Below are positions 1-8,301 of a stretch of DNA of 64,000 bases, one piece after another (the stretch's first letter is position 1; each line of letters begins with the position of its first letter). The position numbers and the translations under genes are program-made. The notes beneath the pieces were generated by a model, which saw only the letters and a program-made list of their open reading frames with translations, did no database searches and was not told where the DNA came from. The stretch is from Mariniflexile fucanivorans. GTDB taxonomy: Bacteria; Bacteroidota; Bacteroidia; Flavobacteriales; Flavobacteriaceae. The stretch is taken from the NCBI RefSeq assembly GCF_004341235.1, contig NZ_SLUP01000003.1, positions 186,001 through 250,000 on the forward strand. The letters are read 5' to 3'.

Positions 1-615
1 CCACAAGGACCAGCAGGATTAGATGGTGCTGACGGTGTTGATGGTGCAACAGGGCCAATGGGTCCTCAAGGAGCAGCAGGATTAGATGGTGTTGATGGAT
101 TAGACGGTGCAACAGGACCAACGGGTGCTACAGGAGCAACAGGACCAGCAGGTACTTATACAGCAGGTACAGGGATTAGCATTGCAAGTGGAGTAATTAG
201 CGCTACTGGTGGTAGTTCAACAGCTCCTGAATATGCTTATGCTAACATTGGAAATTCAAGTACCTTAGGTGCACAAACATTGTCGCCGATGTGGCCATCT
301 GCAACTTATGTAAACGGTGTTGTTATGAACAGTTCATCTATTACGCTACATGCAAATAAAATGTATGAAGTATCTGTTGCTTTCTATATTTATAATGCAA
401 CAGGAGGACATACATACAGATTGAAAGATGCCACAAACAGCACTTACCTTGCAACTGAGCTTTACTTTGGACAAGGTGGTTCGGATGTTTCTTATAACAT
501 TTCAACTACAAGCTGTTTGATCAAGCCAACAACAGACATCAATTTGGAACTAGAGAAAACTCAAGGAACAGATGTAAACTTAATTGGTAAGATTGTAGTA
601 AAAGAAATAAAATAA
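1..615 (+). CDS. Collagen-like repeat protein with C-terminal globular domain, 5' partial
   Basis: The frame is open to the left edge, so the gene starts outside the window; 204 residues are visible. The first ~50 residues are Gly-X-Y triplets rich in GPQG, GATGP and GLDG, the pattern of bacterial collagen-like triple helices. A short Gly/Thr/Ser linker follows, then a ~130-residue domain (from about EYAYANIG to the end) with alternating hydrophobic strands. That arrangement resembles the trimeric jelly-roll (C1q/BclA-like) heads that follow collagen stalks in surface fibres. There is no type IX sorting domain at the end. It is probably an extracellular or surface trimeric fibre; the secretion signal would lie upstream. 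The family call is solid for the stalk and inferred for the head. A strong terminator follows. Confidence 0.8.
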   Translation, partial: PQGPAGLDGADGVDGATGPMGPQGAAGLDGVDGLDGATGPTGATGATGPAGTYTAGTGISIASGVISATGGSSTAPEYAYANIGNSSTLGAQTLSPMWPSATYVNGVVMNSSSITLHANKMYEVSVAFYIYNATGGHTYRLKDATNSTYLATELYFGQGGSDVSYNISTTSCLIKPTTDINLELEKTQGTDVNLIGKIVVKEIK

Positions 616-641
616 AAATAAAAATTACCATTACAAGAAAG

Positions 642-671
642 GACCGCCAGTAAAACTGGCGGTCTTTTTTT
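642..671 (+). terminator. Rho-independent terminator of the collagen-like gene
   Basis: A perfect 9-bp stem (gaccgccag / ctggcggtc) with a five-base loop (taaaa) is followed by seven T. It lies 26 nt after the stop codon of the collagen-like gene. Confidence 0.92.
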
Positions 672-800
672 ATGAGTTCTATTTTTTGTGCCTCAGTTTA
701 TCATAACTAGTACATTATCAAATACACTTTTAAATGGCTTTTGAAAGCCGTATTCGACACTCATTTCATTTCCAATATTTCGGAAGCACGGTCAGGTTTT

Positions 801-1517
801 TTATATTACGTTGATATCAAACATATACCCCACTAAAGCCGTTAACCCCATGGCAACGGTTCCCCAAAATGTAATTCTAATAATAGCTTTACTAATACTG
901 GAACCCCCTGTTTTAGCCGTTAATGCACCTAAAATAATTAAAAATACAATGGAAAAACCGTATAAATAATATTCCATATTTTGAAGCGGTAGAAATAAAG
1001 CAACAAGGAGTGGTAGTATACCACCTACTGTAAATGAAGCACCAGAAGTTAAAGCCGCCTGAATGGGTTTGGCTTGACTTATTTCATTAATTCCCAACTC
1101 ATCTCTTACGTGAGCCGCTAGCACATCGTGTTCCGTAAACTCTTTAGCAACGACTAAAGCAGTTTCTTTTTTAAGTCCCCTTTTTTCATAAATTTCGGCC
1201 AATCGTTGTAATTCCAACTCTGGCATTTCCTTTAATTCTATTCTTTCCCTTTCAATATCTGCATTTTCCACATCGGTTTGAGAACTTACTGAAACATATT
1301 CGCCAGCAGCCATCGATAAAGCACCAGCAACCAATCCTGCTAAAGTGGCTAAAATTATGGGTTCTCTTAAATCGCTTGCAGCGGCAACACCAATGGCTAG
1401 ACTGGAAGTTGATAAAATACCGTCATTTGCACCAAGGACTGCGGCTCTTAACCAATTACTGCGGTGTATGTAGTGATTGTTTAAATAATCATCTACTTCT
1501 TCAGAAAGATCGTTCAT
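801..1517 (-). CDS. VIT1/CCC1 family iron/manganese transporter
   Basis: This 238-residue membrane protein matches the VIT1/CCC1 family. The N-terminal region has the family signature RAAVLGANDGILSTSSLAIG (about residues 24-43), followed by a second helix with GALSMAAGEYVSVSSQ. A charged cytosolic segment rich in Glu (about 85-145, with ERERIELKEMPELEL) corresponds to the metal-binding hydrophilic loop. Three more hydrophobic segments close the protein. Family members move Fe(II) or Mn(II) out of the cytosol, usually by proton antiport. It stands alone, without operon partners. The metal cannot be chosen from sequence alone. Confidence 0.9.
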   Translation of the reverse strand: MNDLSEEVDDYLNNHYIHRSNWLRAAVLGANDGILSTSSLAIGVAAASDLREPIILATLAGLVAGALSMAAGEYVSVSSQTDVENADIERERIELKEMPELELQRLAEIYEKRGLKKETALVVAKEFTEHDVLAAHVRDELGINEISQAKPIQAALTSGASFTVGGILPLLVALFLPLQNMEYYLYGFSIVFLIILGALTAKTGGSSISKAIIRITFWGTVAMGLTALVGYMFDINVI

Positions 1518-1639
1518 TTATATGCGGTTTTAATGGTATACATCGCGGACATGGTTCTGCTGTAATACATTATATTCGAAGATAAACGAAGATATCGCTT
1601 TTTTTTCAGATAAAGTAATGTGCTAAACTGTTTTTATTA

Positions 1640-1800
1640 GCTCCATAGGAACTGCCTTAGGGTTGCTGTGGCATCCTTTTTTAAAACTTAAATGCAACAC
1701 GTTTTTGTTTGAACTATAAAAATCAGTTGCTCGCTCCCTGCCATGACGTTTTAAAAAGATATTACCTTCGACTGCACTCAGGATAAAAGGGAACGCTCCA
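1640..1800. other. Intergenic stretch with degraded repeat fragments
   Basis: The gap between the VIT1-type transporter and the desaturase holds scraps such as cttagggttgctgtggcatcc and tcgctccctgccatgacg. They resemble the two intergenic repeat families described elsewhere in this window (near 37020 and 8100), but too degraded to delimit. No gene is visible. Confidence 0.35.
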
Positions 1801-1808
1801 ATAAAACT

Positions 1809-2537
1809 TTAGTTTTTCACAAACTTGATAATACCTACTTTATTAAGAATACGCATGATAAAATACGTAGGGTCAAACTCATGCCATCTTACTCCAAAGT
1901 TTGCACGACCACCGTGTTTGTGGTGGTTGTTGTGGTAAGCTTCGCCCATCATTAAAAAATCGAAAGGTAATAGGTTTTTAGAAGTGTCTTTTACTTTAAA
2001 ATTTACATACCCATAAATATGAGCGTACCAATTGATGATAACCCCGTGTATAGGCGCCATTAATACAATAACAGGTAAAAACAACCATTGCCACCAAGCA
2101 GTTGCAAATAGTATGAAGAAAGTGATATAAAGTGCGGTCCAAATAATTCTTGAAACTCTAGAACTTGCCATTCTATCGAAAGCTAACCATTGCGGTACGT
2201 TTTTAGTGAATTTTTCTTCTACAGCAATACGTTGCCTGTTAATATCTTGATACACGTTTTTAGTACGCCACATCATTTTTAACACATTCTCGTCAAACTT
2301 TGGTGAGTGTGGGTCTTTTTCGGTATCGGCATATGCATGGTGCATTCTGTGCATCACCCCATAACCATAAGCGCTTAAATAATTAGAACCTTGAAATAAC
2401 CAAGTTAGTACATATGTCATCTTTTCTGCGGTCTTAGACATGGTAAATGTTTGGTGCGCCGCATAGCGATGAAGGAAAAATGTTTGAAAAAACAAGCCTC
2501 CATACCACAAGATTATCAATAAAAATAGAACTGCCAT
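1809..2537 (-). CDS. Membrane fatty-acid (acyl-CoA type) desaturase
   Basis: A 242-residue integral membrane desaturase. The three histidine boxes that bind the di-iron centre are all present: HRYAAH near residue 23, HRMHHAYAD near residue 63, and HNNHHKHG near residue 202. The spacing fits the stearoyl-CoA/acyl-lipid delta-9 family, and hydrophobic segments lie between the first and second and between the second and third boxes. It likely inserts a cis double bond into membrane acyl chains with molecular oxygen. A Crp/Fnr regulator lies 60 bp upstream on the same strand, so the pair may be co-transcribed. Regiospecificity cannot be read from the sequence. Confidence 0.9.
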   Translation of the reverse strand: MAVLFLLIILWYGGLFFQTFFLHRYAAHQTFTMSKTAEKMTYVLTWLFQGSNYLSAYGYGVMHRMHHAYADTEKDPHSPKFDENVLKMMWRTKNVYQDINRQRIAVEEKFTKNVPQWLAFDRMASSRVSRIIWTALYITFFILFATAWWQWLFLPVIVLMAPIHGVIINWYAHIYGYVNFKVKDTSKNLLPFDFLMMGEAYHNNHHKHGGRANFGVRWHEFDPTYFIMRILNKVGIIKFVKN

Positions 2538-2597
2538 GTAAATTTAATTTAAAAAGCAAAAATAGGAGTCGTACCTTTTAAATACAATGAACCTAAG

Positions 2598-3170
2598 TTA
2601 AGAAATGCGCCTGCGAATTCTACTTAATGCTTGTGGGGTGACCCCAATATAGGAAGCGATATATTTTAAGGGGATTTGTTTAATAATTTCTGGGCGCTCT
2701 TCAAATAGGTTTATGTAGCGCTGTTCTGCCGTGTCGTTTAATAGCGATTGTTCGCGCTTCGATTTAATAAGGAATAGTCTTTCTGAAGCGAAACGCCCCA
2801 TGGTATTCCCTATTTTGGTGTTTTTATACACCTCTTGTAAGTCGGCATAACTGATGCTCCACAGGGTGGTATCCATTAAAGTTTCTAATTGATATAAAGA
2901 AGGTTCTTGTGTTAAAAAAGAATCGTAAGCACTTATAAATTCGTTTTGCAAGCAAAAACCAAAGGTGATGTCTTTTTCTTCATCTTCCTTGGGGATAAAT
3001 AAACGCACGCCGCCGTGTTCTATAAAAGAAATGTAATTTTCTACGTCACCCATATTCAGAAAGATGCTTTTCTTAGGAAATTCCCGTTTAATGAGTCGGG
3101 AGGAGAAATAATTCCAGTCGGCATCCTCAACATCTACAATGGCTTCTAAATAATGTCTGAATTTATTCAT
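2598..3170 (-). CDS. Crp/Fnr family transcriptional regulator
   Basis: The 190-residue protein has an N-terminal cyclic-nucleotide-binding beta-barrel (about residues 20-120, with FLNMGDVENYISFIEHGGVR). Its C-terminal winged-helix end contains IPLKYIASYIGVTPQALSRI, a typical Crp-type recognition helix. There is no CxxC cluster for a haem or Fe-S sensor, so the ligand is unknown. This short Crp/Fnr type with PQALSRIRR at the end is very common in Bacteroidota. It lies just upstream of the desaturase on the same strand and might control it. Confidence 0.88.
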   Translation of the reverse strand: MNKFRHYLEAIVDVEDADWNYFSSRLIKREFPKKSIFLNMGDVENYISFIEHGGVRLFIPKEDEEKDITFGFCLQNEFISAYDSFLTQEPSLYQLETLMDTTLWSISYADLQEVYKNTKIGNTMGRFASERLFLIKSKREQSLLNDTAEQRYINLFEERPEIIKQIPLKYIASYIGVTPQALSRIRRRIS

Positions 3171-3246
3171 GGGTGTCTTATAACGAGAACTCGCAAATTA
3201 AGAATTATAAACAGAAGTAGGAAGCGTAATGAATGGGTTTTCTGTA

Positions 3247-3759
3247 TTAAACGAAAATTAAGATAAGCGCTAATACAACGCCACCAAGGGTAAAATACAT
3301 ACCTTTTTTAAAAATAGTGGTTTTTGGTAAATACATCCAGAAGGAAGATAATACAAAAAACAGTAGTGATACACCAAAGAATACATTAAGAAAAAACAGG
3401 GGCTGACTAGAATTAGATTTATGAAGTTTCGTCATTTTATCCAGTACAAAAGGCAAACTTTTAGTTGTATAGTTCGCAACACCGGTTTTGGTATTAAACG
3501 TGCCTTCTTTAAAATAAGCGATATCATTTTCTACTTTATCAATGCTTAAATTTTTAATTTTTAATTGATTCCCTAATTTGTTTAAATTGACTTTTCCCGG
3601 TATTTTCTTTTCTACAACGTGTTGCGATTTTAAAAAATCGGTATCTCTAAAAATTAATAAAATACCGCTAATGGCGTAAATAGCCATAATTCCGGCTAAG
3701 AAAAACCCTAAATAGCGATGGATAACACGCACCGTGGTGCTCAATTGTTTTGGTTTCAT
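3247..3759 (-). CDS. Small PepSY-associated membrane protein
   Basis: A 170-residue protein starting with MKPKQLSTTVRVIHRYLGFF, the opening of PepSY-associated TM (PiuB-like) proteins, where a conserved His sits in the first helix. One transmembrane segment lies near residues 15-35. A soluble stretch (about 40-110) carries a PepSY-like motif, and two hydrophobic helices close the protein. It is much shorter than full-length iron-uptake PepSY proteins of about 400-500 residues, so it is a reduced version. The family is linked to iron or siderophore reduction, but nothing here fixes a role. Confidence 0.7.
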   Translation of the reverse strand: MKPKQLSTTVRVIHRYLGFFLAGIMAIYAISGILLIFRDTDFLKSQHVVEKKIPGKVNLNKLGNQLKIKNLSIDKVENDIAYFKEGTFNTKTGVANYTTKSLPFVLDKMTKLHKSNSSQPLFFLNVFFGVSLLFFVLSSFWMYLPKTTIFKKGMYFTLGGVVLALILIFV

Positions 3760-3836
3760 TATGTATATGTATTTTGAAAAATGAATTCTAGTATTTAGAC
3801 TCTTAAAACTACAATTCGTTTAATTAAAAAAGAGGC

Positions 3837-3960
3837 TATCTAAAAAGTGTAATCCTGTGTCATATTGAGCTTGTCGAAATATTTTTAACTTACTTATAAT
3901 CAATTTTGGTTTCGACAAGCTCAACCTGACAAAGCAAATACAAAAACACTTTTTAGACAG
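3837..3960. repeat. 125-bp palindromic intergenic element, copy 1
   Basis: The ends are inverted copies (tatctaaaaagtg at the left, cactttttagaca at the right). Inside is a second long inverted pair, ttgagcttgtcgaaat and tttcgacaagctcaa. A second copy with the same order and about 90% identity lies at 39489-39613. The whole unit could fold into one long hairpin and has no coding capacity. It resembles a MITE or REP-type element. Confidence 0.8.
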
Positions 3961-4029
3961 ACGCTTTTTTATAGCTGTTGCTAGTTACTTTTTATGGTCA
4001 TTTAAATGCGGGTTGTAAGCCTTTAAATA

Positions 4030-4257
4030 TTAACGGGTTTTCATAGGTGGTAAATCGAAGGCTTTGGCATCGTGCTCAAAATGGTTACGGTGCGACCCAT
4101 CGCAAAAAGGTTTGTTGGCAGAAAGCCCACAACGGCAAATACCCAATACGTCTCTACCTTGTAAACCATACACATTCCCTTGTGCATCTACTATTTCGAA
4201 ATCACCTTCTACTTTTACCGATCCATTACTGTTAATGGTAAGTTTTGTTTTGCTCAT
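4030..4257 (-). CDS. CDGSH iron-sulfur domain protein
   Basis: A 75-residue soluble protein carrying the CDGSH [2Fe-2S] motif CRCGLSANKPFCDGSH (about residues 42-57), the C-x-C-x8-C-x3-H ligand set of mitoNEET-type proteins. The N-terminal half is a short beta-rich stretch typical of bacterial single-domain members. It probably binds a redox-active, pH-sensitive 2Fe-2S cluster; its partner is unknown. It stands alone between a palindromic repeat and a broken transposase. Confidence 0.9.
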   Translation of the reverse strand: MSKTKLTINSNGSVKVEGDFEIVDAQGNVYGLQGRDVLGICRCGLSANKPFCDGSHRNHFEHDAKAFDLPPMKTR

Positions 4258-4371
4258 AGTCTTTTTTTATTTTGAGGCAAAGTTGGGGAAATATTTTTTG
4301 GTTTTTATGTGTTGGATGATTTATTTACGGTATTTCTAGAGCTATTTATTTCCATTCCCAACTTAAATTAT

Positions 4372-4404
4372 CCCCCAGCTAGCGCTCGTTTGTAACGAGT
4401 GCCC
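4372..4404. repeat. REP-like inverted repeat, left flank of RAYT
   Basis: This 33-bp sequence (cccccagctagcgctcg, then tttgtaacgagtgccc) contains a small palindrome (ctcg-tttgtaa-cgag). It is repeated in inverted orientation on the far side of the transposase at 5045-5076, with only about two differences. Flanking REP hairpins are expected for REP-associated tyrosine transposases. Confidence 0.82.
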
Positions 4405-4410
4405 ATAATG

Positions 4411-4979
4411 CTATGCAATAAACCCTGCATCATCAATTTTCAATACTATATGATCATCTTGAAAGTTTCTGGCACTTGAATATTTCCAGTCAATTGGGTT
4501 TGTAACAAAACCACTCTCAACAGGATTGTTATGTACATAATCTATTTTTTGTTTAATTACTTTATCACTCCATAATTCTATTGGTTTATTATGATGTTGC
4601 CAAAATTGATATTTTGAAACATTACCTTGTTTTTTTCCTGCACGTTCAAATAACCATAGAAATAATTCTCTTTTACTCTCTTGTGGGTTGTTTTCTATGG
4701 CTTCAATTATTTTTTTTGATGTATGTTTCTTAAAATCTCTTAACAGTTCCATGGGTTGTTGGTTTGAAGAACGAAATATGAAATGTATATGGCTTGGCAT
4801 AAAACAATATAAACCCGAAAGCGATGCTTTCTCCTCTTAATCTCAAATCTGCAATAATTTACACTGTCTACTAAAATATTAAAATATATTTGCCTTGTAA
4901 AAACATCTATCCATTTTACATTCGCAAAAGACACAAAATATAACCCCGCTTTATTTTGAAACTTGTATTTTCTGCTCAT
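4411..4979 (-). pseudogene. REP-associated tyrosine transposase (Y1_Tnp/RAYT), frameshifted
   Basis: Two overlapping frames together make one IS200-like/RAYT protein. The N-terminal part (4740-4979, from MSRKYKFQNKAGLYFVSFA) matches the family up to NYCRFEIKR. Homology then continues in another frame with ASLSGLYCFMPSHIHFIFRS and runs to the end at 4411. The HUH motif is in MPSHIHFIF, and the conserved YVHNNPVESGFV stretch is in the second part. A one- or two-base indel near 4825-4840 explains the break. In the family, a single-strand transposase acts on REP hairpins, and matching inverted repeats flank this gene. It is inactive as written unless frameshifting occurs. Confidence 0.85.
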
Positions 4980-5044
4980 ATAATCAATTTTTACTAAAAA
5001 ACCTTCTCTTTTTACTATGGTAAATTTGTTTACTTACTCGGTAC

Positions 5045-5076
5045 GGCACTCGTTACAAACGAGCGCTAGCGGGGGG
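5045..5076. repeat. REP-like inverted repeat, right flank of RAYT
   Basis: Reverse complement of the element at 4372-4404 (ggcactcgttacaaacgag followed by cgctagcgggggg). It ends three bases before the stop codon of the DUF262-HNH gene, so the element abuts that gene directly. Confidence 0.82.
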
Positions 5077-5078
5077 CG

Positions 5079-6455
5079 TTATTCCATTAGTATTTTTTTA
5101 TTTGATTTTTCTCTATTGCAAATCTCATGTAATACTGCAAGATTTATTTCCTCATTTGAACCAAAATCGTCTACTGATTGCAAATGGTCAATTTCATATT
5201 TGTCTGTTATTTTAATCTGATTTTTACAGTACGGACATAGACCATTTTGTTTCTCCATTAATTTATCAACTAGCGATAAATCTCTGATGTTAATTCTCTT
5301 TGATTTTTCTATACCATATTTTTGTCTGATTACATCAAATGTTTTTGACTTTAAATAATCAACTCTGTCAGAATAAGGATTAGTAATTCTTGCACTGCCC
5401 CTTTTTGAGTTCTGAATTATTGAACGATTATCTTCATCCTTAAAGAATGACTCAATAATTTCTAGAAGTTCATCTCTGTATTTCATTATGAATTTCTCGC
5501 TTTCATCACTCAATGTAACTATAATCACATCCATTAATGTTAAATTTGGATATACTGTTTTTCTACGTTCGTTATCATTTACTAATTGTCCAATTACATT
5601 ACTTGTACCAAAAAGAATTCTTGATTTTCTAAGTATTTTTAAGAATTCCTTTTTTATTAATTCAATTTCAAATTTTGGAGTTTTATCTGAAAAGTGACGT
5701 TCTACCTCTTGAAGCATCATTGATTTTGGTAAATCATTTCTTTCTTTAAGAACCTCATAATTACGCAATAGAGTAATGTATCTTAGAATGTCATTTTCAC
5801 TATCCATTCTAAGGTCAAGACTGTCTGGTGCCCTTCTTGAAATGCCATAGTTATAATCATCAGTTGTGGCAATTTCTTTTATCATTCTAGTGAAGTTACT
5901 TAAATATATACAATTCCAAAGTTCAAAGCTATTTGGTTTAATTGGAAAAGGATTTTTGTTTAGCCTTTCAAAAATTTCATACTTTAAAGTTGGTTCAAAT
6001 CCTTTTTCCTCTTCGAATGTGAATGTTTTAATTGTAAAATCTAGGATTTTCTCATTAAGTGTAAATTTGAAATGCTCATTTTCGAAGTTTTTACCATTTA
6101 GATTGTTTAAAATTGACAATCCAATTAAGCTGAAACCATTAAGTTTTGTTTTAATGTCATTTAGCCGACCAAGAAAACCTAAAAAGGTTATCAACCTTTG
6201 TTGTCCATCAATTACTTCTAATTTGCCTTCTTTATCTTTAAACAAATAAAGAGGAGGTAGTGGAATTCCCAATATTGCGCTTTCAATAATACCACTTGCT
6301 TTCTTTCTATTTATTACCTCGTTCCTTTGATAGCTGGGTCTTAAATTAATAATTCCATCTTGATAGAATCGCGTTAAAGTCTTAACACTTGTATCTGATG
6401 ATGTTCCTTGTTTTAATTGAAACAATGAAATATCTAGTGCAGTTGTATCTTCCAT
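5079..6455 (-). CDS. DUF262 domain protein with C-terminal HNH endonuclease
   Basis: A 458-residue protein. The N-terminal DUF262 (ParB/Srx-like) domain contains the hallmark VIDGQQRL (DGQQR at residues 83-87) and the upstream RPSYQRNEV motif. A helical middle region follows. The last ~55 residues form a zinc-type HNH nuclease: CPYC, then EIDHLQSVDDFG, then LHEICNREKSN. This order (nucleotide-sensing DUF262, then HNH nickase/nuclease) is that of anti-phage effectors such as GmrSD and SspE, although the HNH subtype here differs from DUF1524. It starts one base after the stop of a second DUF262 gene (TAA-A-ATG), so the two were translationally coupled. A defence role is inferred from architecture and from the adjacent mobile element. 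Confidence 0.82.
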   Translation of the reverse strand: MEDTTALDISLFQLKQGTSSDTSVKTLTRFYQDGIINLRPSYQRNEVINRKKASGIIESAILGIPLPPLYLFKDKEGKLEVIDGQQRLITFLGFLGRLNDIKTKLNGFSLIGLSILNNLNGKNFENEHFKFTLNEKILDFTIKTFTFEEEKGFEPTLKYEIFERLNKNPFPIKPNSFELWNCIYLSNFTRMIKEIATTDDYNYGISRRAPDSLDLRMDSENDILRYITLLRNYEVLKERNDLPKSMMLQEVERHFSDKTPKFEIELIKKEFLKILRKSRILFGTSNVIGQLVNDNERRKTVYPNLTLMDVIIVTLSDESEKFIMKYRDELLEIIESFFKDEDNRSIIQNSKRGSARITNPYSDRVDYLKSKTFDVIRQKYGIEKSKRINIRDLSLVDKLMEKQNGLCPYCKNQIKITDKYEIDHLQSVDDFGSNEEINLAVLHEICNREKSNKKILME

Positions 6456-6456
6456 T

Positions 6457-7713
6457 TTAATTTGATTGGGTAAAAAATGAGTTAATTATTTTTCGCATTT
6501 CGTTAAAACGATATTTAACTCTGCCAGTGTGAGCAACTTTTTCTTTATAACAATCCAATAAGTTAAAATCTTGATTTTCAGGATATGGTTTTTCGTTTAC
6601 TTCCTTTAGATAATTTGCAATAAAATCACCAAGTTCAGTACTTTTATTTTTTAGAAACTGCTTTGTTATCCTTTTGTCTTTAGCTAAATGATAGTAAATT
6701 GTTTCAATTAAATATCTTTCTTGCCTGTTACCTTTAAGGTATTGACCGTATACTAAATTTACACTTTCAATGTTTTCAAATATTGATTTCTTGGTTTTAA
6801 TAATAAAATCATGACTCAATTGTTTTGCATTTAATTCAATATCTTCTTCATTTTCCTCATCTTTCTCAGATAACTCTATTTCATCACCGTTTGATTCTAG
6901 GTTGTAAATATTTGAATGAATTCTTTCAAAATAACTATTTATAAAAGGGTTTTTACTTTTTTTAGAATAGCTATCTAAAGAGTCATCAAAAAGGGTTAAT
7001 AAATATAATAATGTAACAAACTCGTCATCTGCCATTCGTTGTTCTTCTTGAAAAAACGGGCAAACCTTAAGGAAAATTTCACTTTTAGAAATCTCTCTAA
7101 ACATTTTATGGAAATCATCTTGAGAATATTGGCAATTTCTAACCTCTTGTTGGTTTAAAGCTGTAAGTCCTGAATTATATCTATGAAATAGCTGATATTT
7201 GAATTTTAATTGAGTGTCAATATCTGTATTTCTGTCAACCAATTTAAATGTTACAGTTCTGACATTATATTGCTTAAATAAATTTTGAAGCCTTTCACTT
7301 AAATCCTTATACGTATTTCCATTTAAATCATCATATAAAGGCGAATTTTTTTTTAATTCTTGAATTTTAAGTTGATTGTCGTAGAATTTAAATATTGTGC
7401 TTTATCGCTGTCTGCCATCTATGGCTTCTTTTACAATACGTTTATATCCGTTGACCTCTTTTTCAACTTCAACGAAGTATATTATCGGAGTGTCAATACC
7501 AAATAATAGACTTTCTACAAAATATGATTGTTTAGCTAAAGTCCAAACAAATTTTCTTTGATATTCAGGTTCATGATCAATTTTACCAGAAGCGTAATTG
7601 TCAAATAAATCAATTATTGGTATATCTTGAGGAGAAGGTTGAAAAACCCTTTGAAATTGATAAATTTCATCTTCAAAAATTTTCTGTTGAAGTTCATTGT
7701 CAATATTTCCCAT
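6457..7713 (-). pseudogene. DUF262 domain protein interrupted by one in-frame stop
   Basis: The frame from the ATG at 7713 reads a DUF262 N-terminus (EPEYQRKFVW, then EAIDGRQR) and meets TAA at 7402-7404, directly after DGRQR. Without any frame change it continues STIFKFYDNQLKIQEL and so on, then YNSGLTALNQQEVRNC, the second DUF262 signature, to a stop at 6457. The full protein would be about 418 residues. The C-terminal part (261 residues from MVDRNTDID) is open but lacks the DGRQR half. Either the gene is freshly inactivated, the stop is read through, or the base calls are wrong. It lies one base upstream of the DUF262-HNH gene. Confidence 0.85.
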
Positions 7714-7988
7714 ATTTTATATTTTTAGTTGCAAGTATGTAGTTTTGATGCCCCATGAGAGTTCTATCTAATCTATTATTTAAATTCAGATTATATACTG
7801 ACGAATATAATAAAAATCCACTTACAAAAAGTAAGAAGTCTTTAAAAATAAAGTTATTAAAGCCGTTTCATTTTACACTCGTTCGGGCATTGTTCAGCCA
7901 AACCCCCATCTAAACAAAATACACCCGAACCGTGGACGAACAAGACTCGAACAAAACCCGAACAAAACCCCTACTTTTTTGGGGTGTT

Positions 7989-8058
7989 GTCTCAATCTGT
8001 GTCAAATCGTCTCAAATTGTCCCAAATCGTCTCAAATCGTCTCAATGTGTGTCACGGG
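7989..8058. repeat. 10-bp tandem repeat array (gtctcaaatc), seven units
   Basis: Seven consecutive decamers follow the consensus gtctcaaatc: gtctcaatct, gtgtcaaatc, gtctcaaatt, gtcccaaatc, gtctcaaatc, gtctcaatgt, gtgtcacggg. The outer units have decayed, which is usual for an old tandem array. There are no spacers, so it is not a CRISPR. Confidence 0.85.
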
Positions 8059-8099
8059 TTTGGTGATTAGGTATTTGATTATTAGGTTTGTAGGTTGTT

Positions 8100-8290
8100 T
8101 TAGTTTTAGAGTTTGCATCATGAGATGGCTTCGTTCCTCGCCATGACGATACACATAAAACTTTACGTCATTGCGAAGGAGGCACGACTGAAGCAATCTG
8201 TTTATTAAGAGTTGGGACTAATCATCGTGAGATTGCTTCGTACCTCGCGTGATGCGTAAATATTAGACTTTATAGCAATGACGGTTAAAA
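8100..8290. repeat. Imperfect inverted intergenic repeat cluster
   Basis: Three related segments (gatggcttcgttcctcgcc, cattgcgaaggaggcacga, gattgcttcgtacctcgcg) alternate in orientation, each next to an atgacg end. The same motif, in shorter form, lies inside the element near 37085-37127. It is a common type of dispersed non-coding repeat in flavobacterial genomes. Confidence 0.6.
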
Positions 8291-8301
8291 GCGAATGACG
8301 G

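Larger units (their letters stand above)
7714..8301. other. 588-bp gene-free region with short repeats
   Basis: No coding frame is credible. From about 7910 to 7970 there are reiterated cgaacaaaaccc/acccgaac units. Next comes a 10-bp tandem array at 7989-8058. From about 8100 to 8290 lie imperfect inverted copies of a flavobacterial intergenic repeat (cattgcgaaggaggcacga / gattgcttcgtacctcgc). The region separates the DUF262 pair from the GH1 operon and looks like an accumulation site for mobile or recombinogenic repeats. Confidence 0.6.

Noticed and set aside
1-170. Reading the Gly-X-Y DNA repeats as a mobile repeat array
   Set aside because: The period follows codon triplets of a collagen-like protein in one open frame, so it is coding.
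5866-6249. 127-codon plus-strand frame inside the DUF262-HNH gene
   Set aside because: Antisense shadow; the composition is typical of reversed AT-rich coding sequence, with no domain.
7989-8058. Possible CRISPR array
   Set aside because: Units are 10 bp, contiguous and without spacers, and no cas gene is present.
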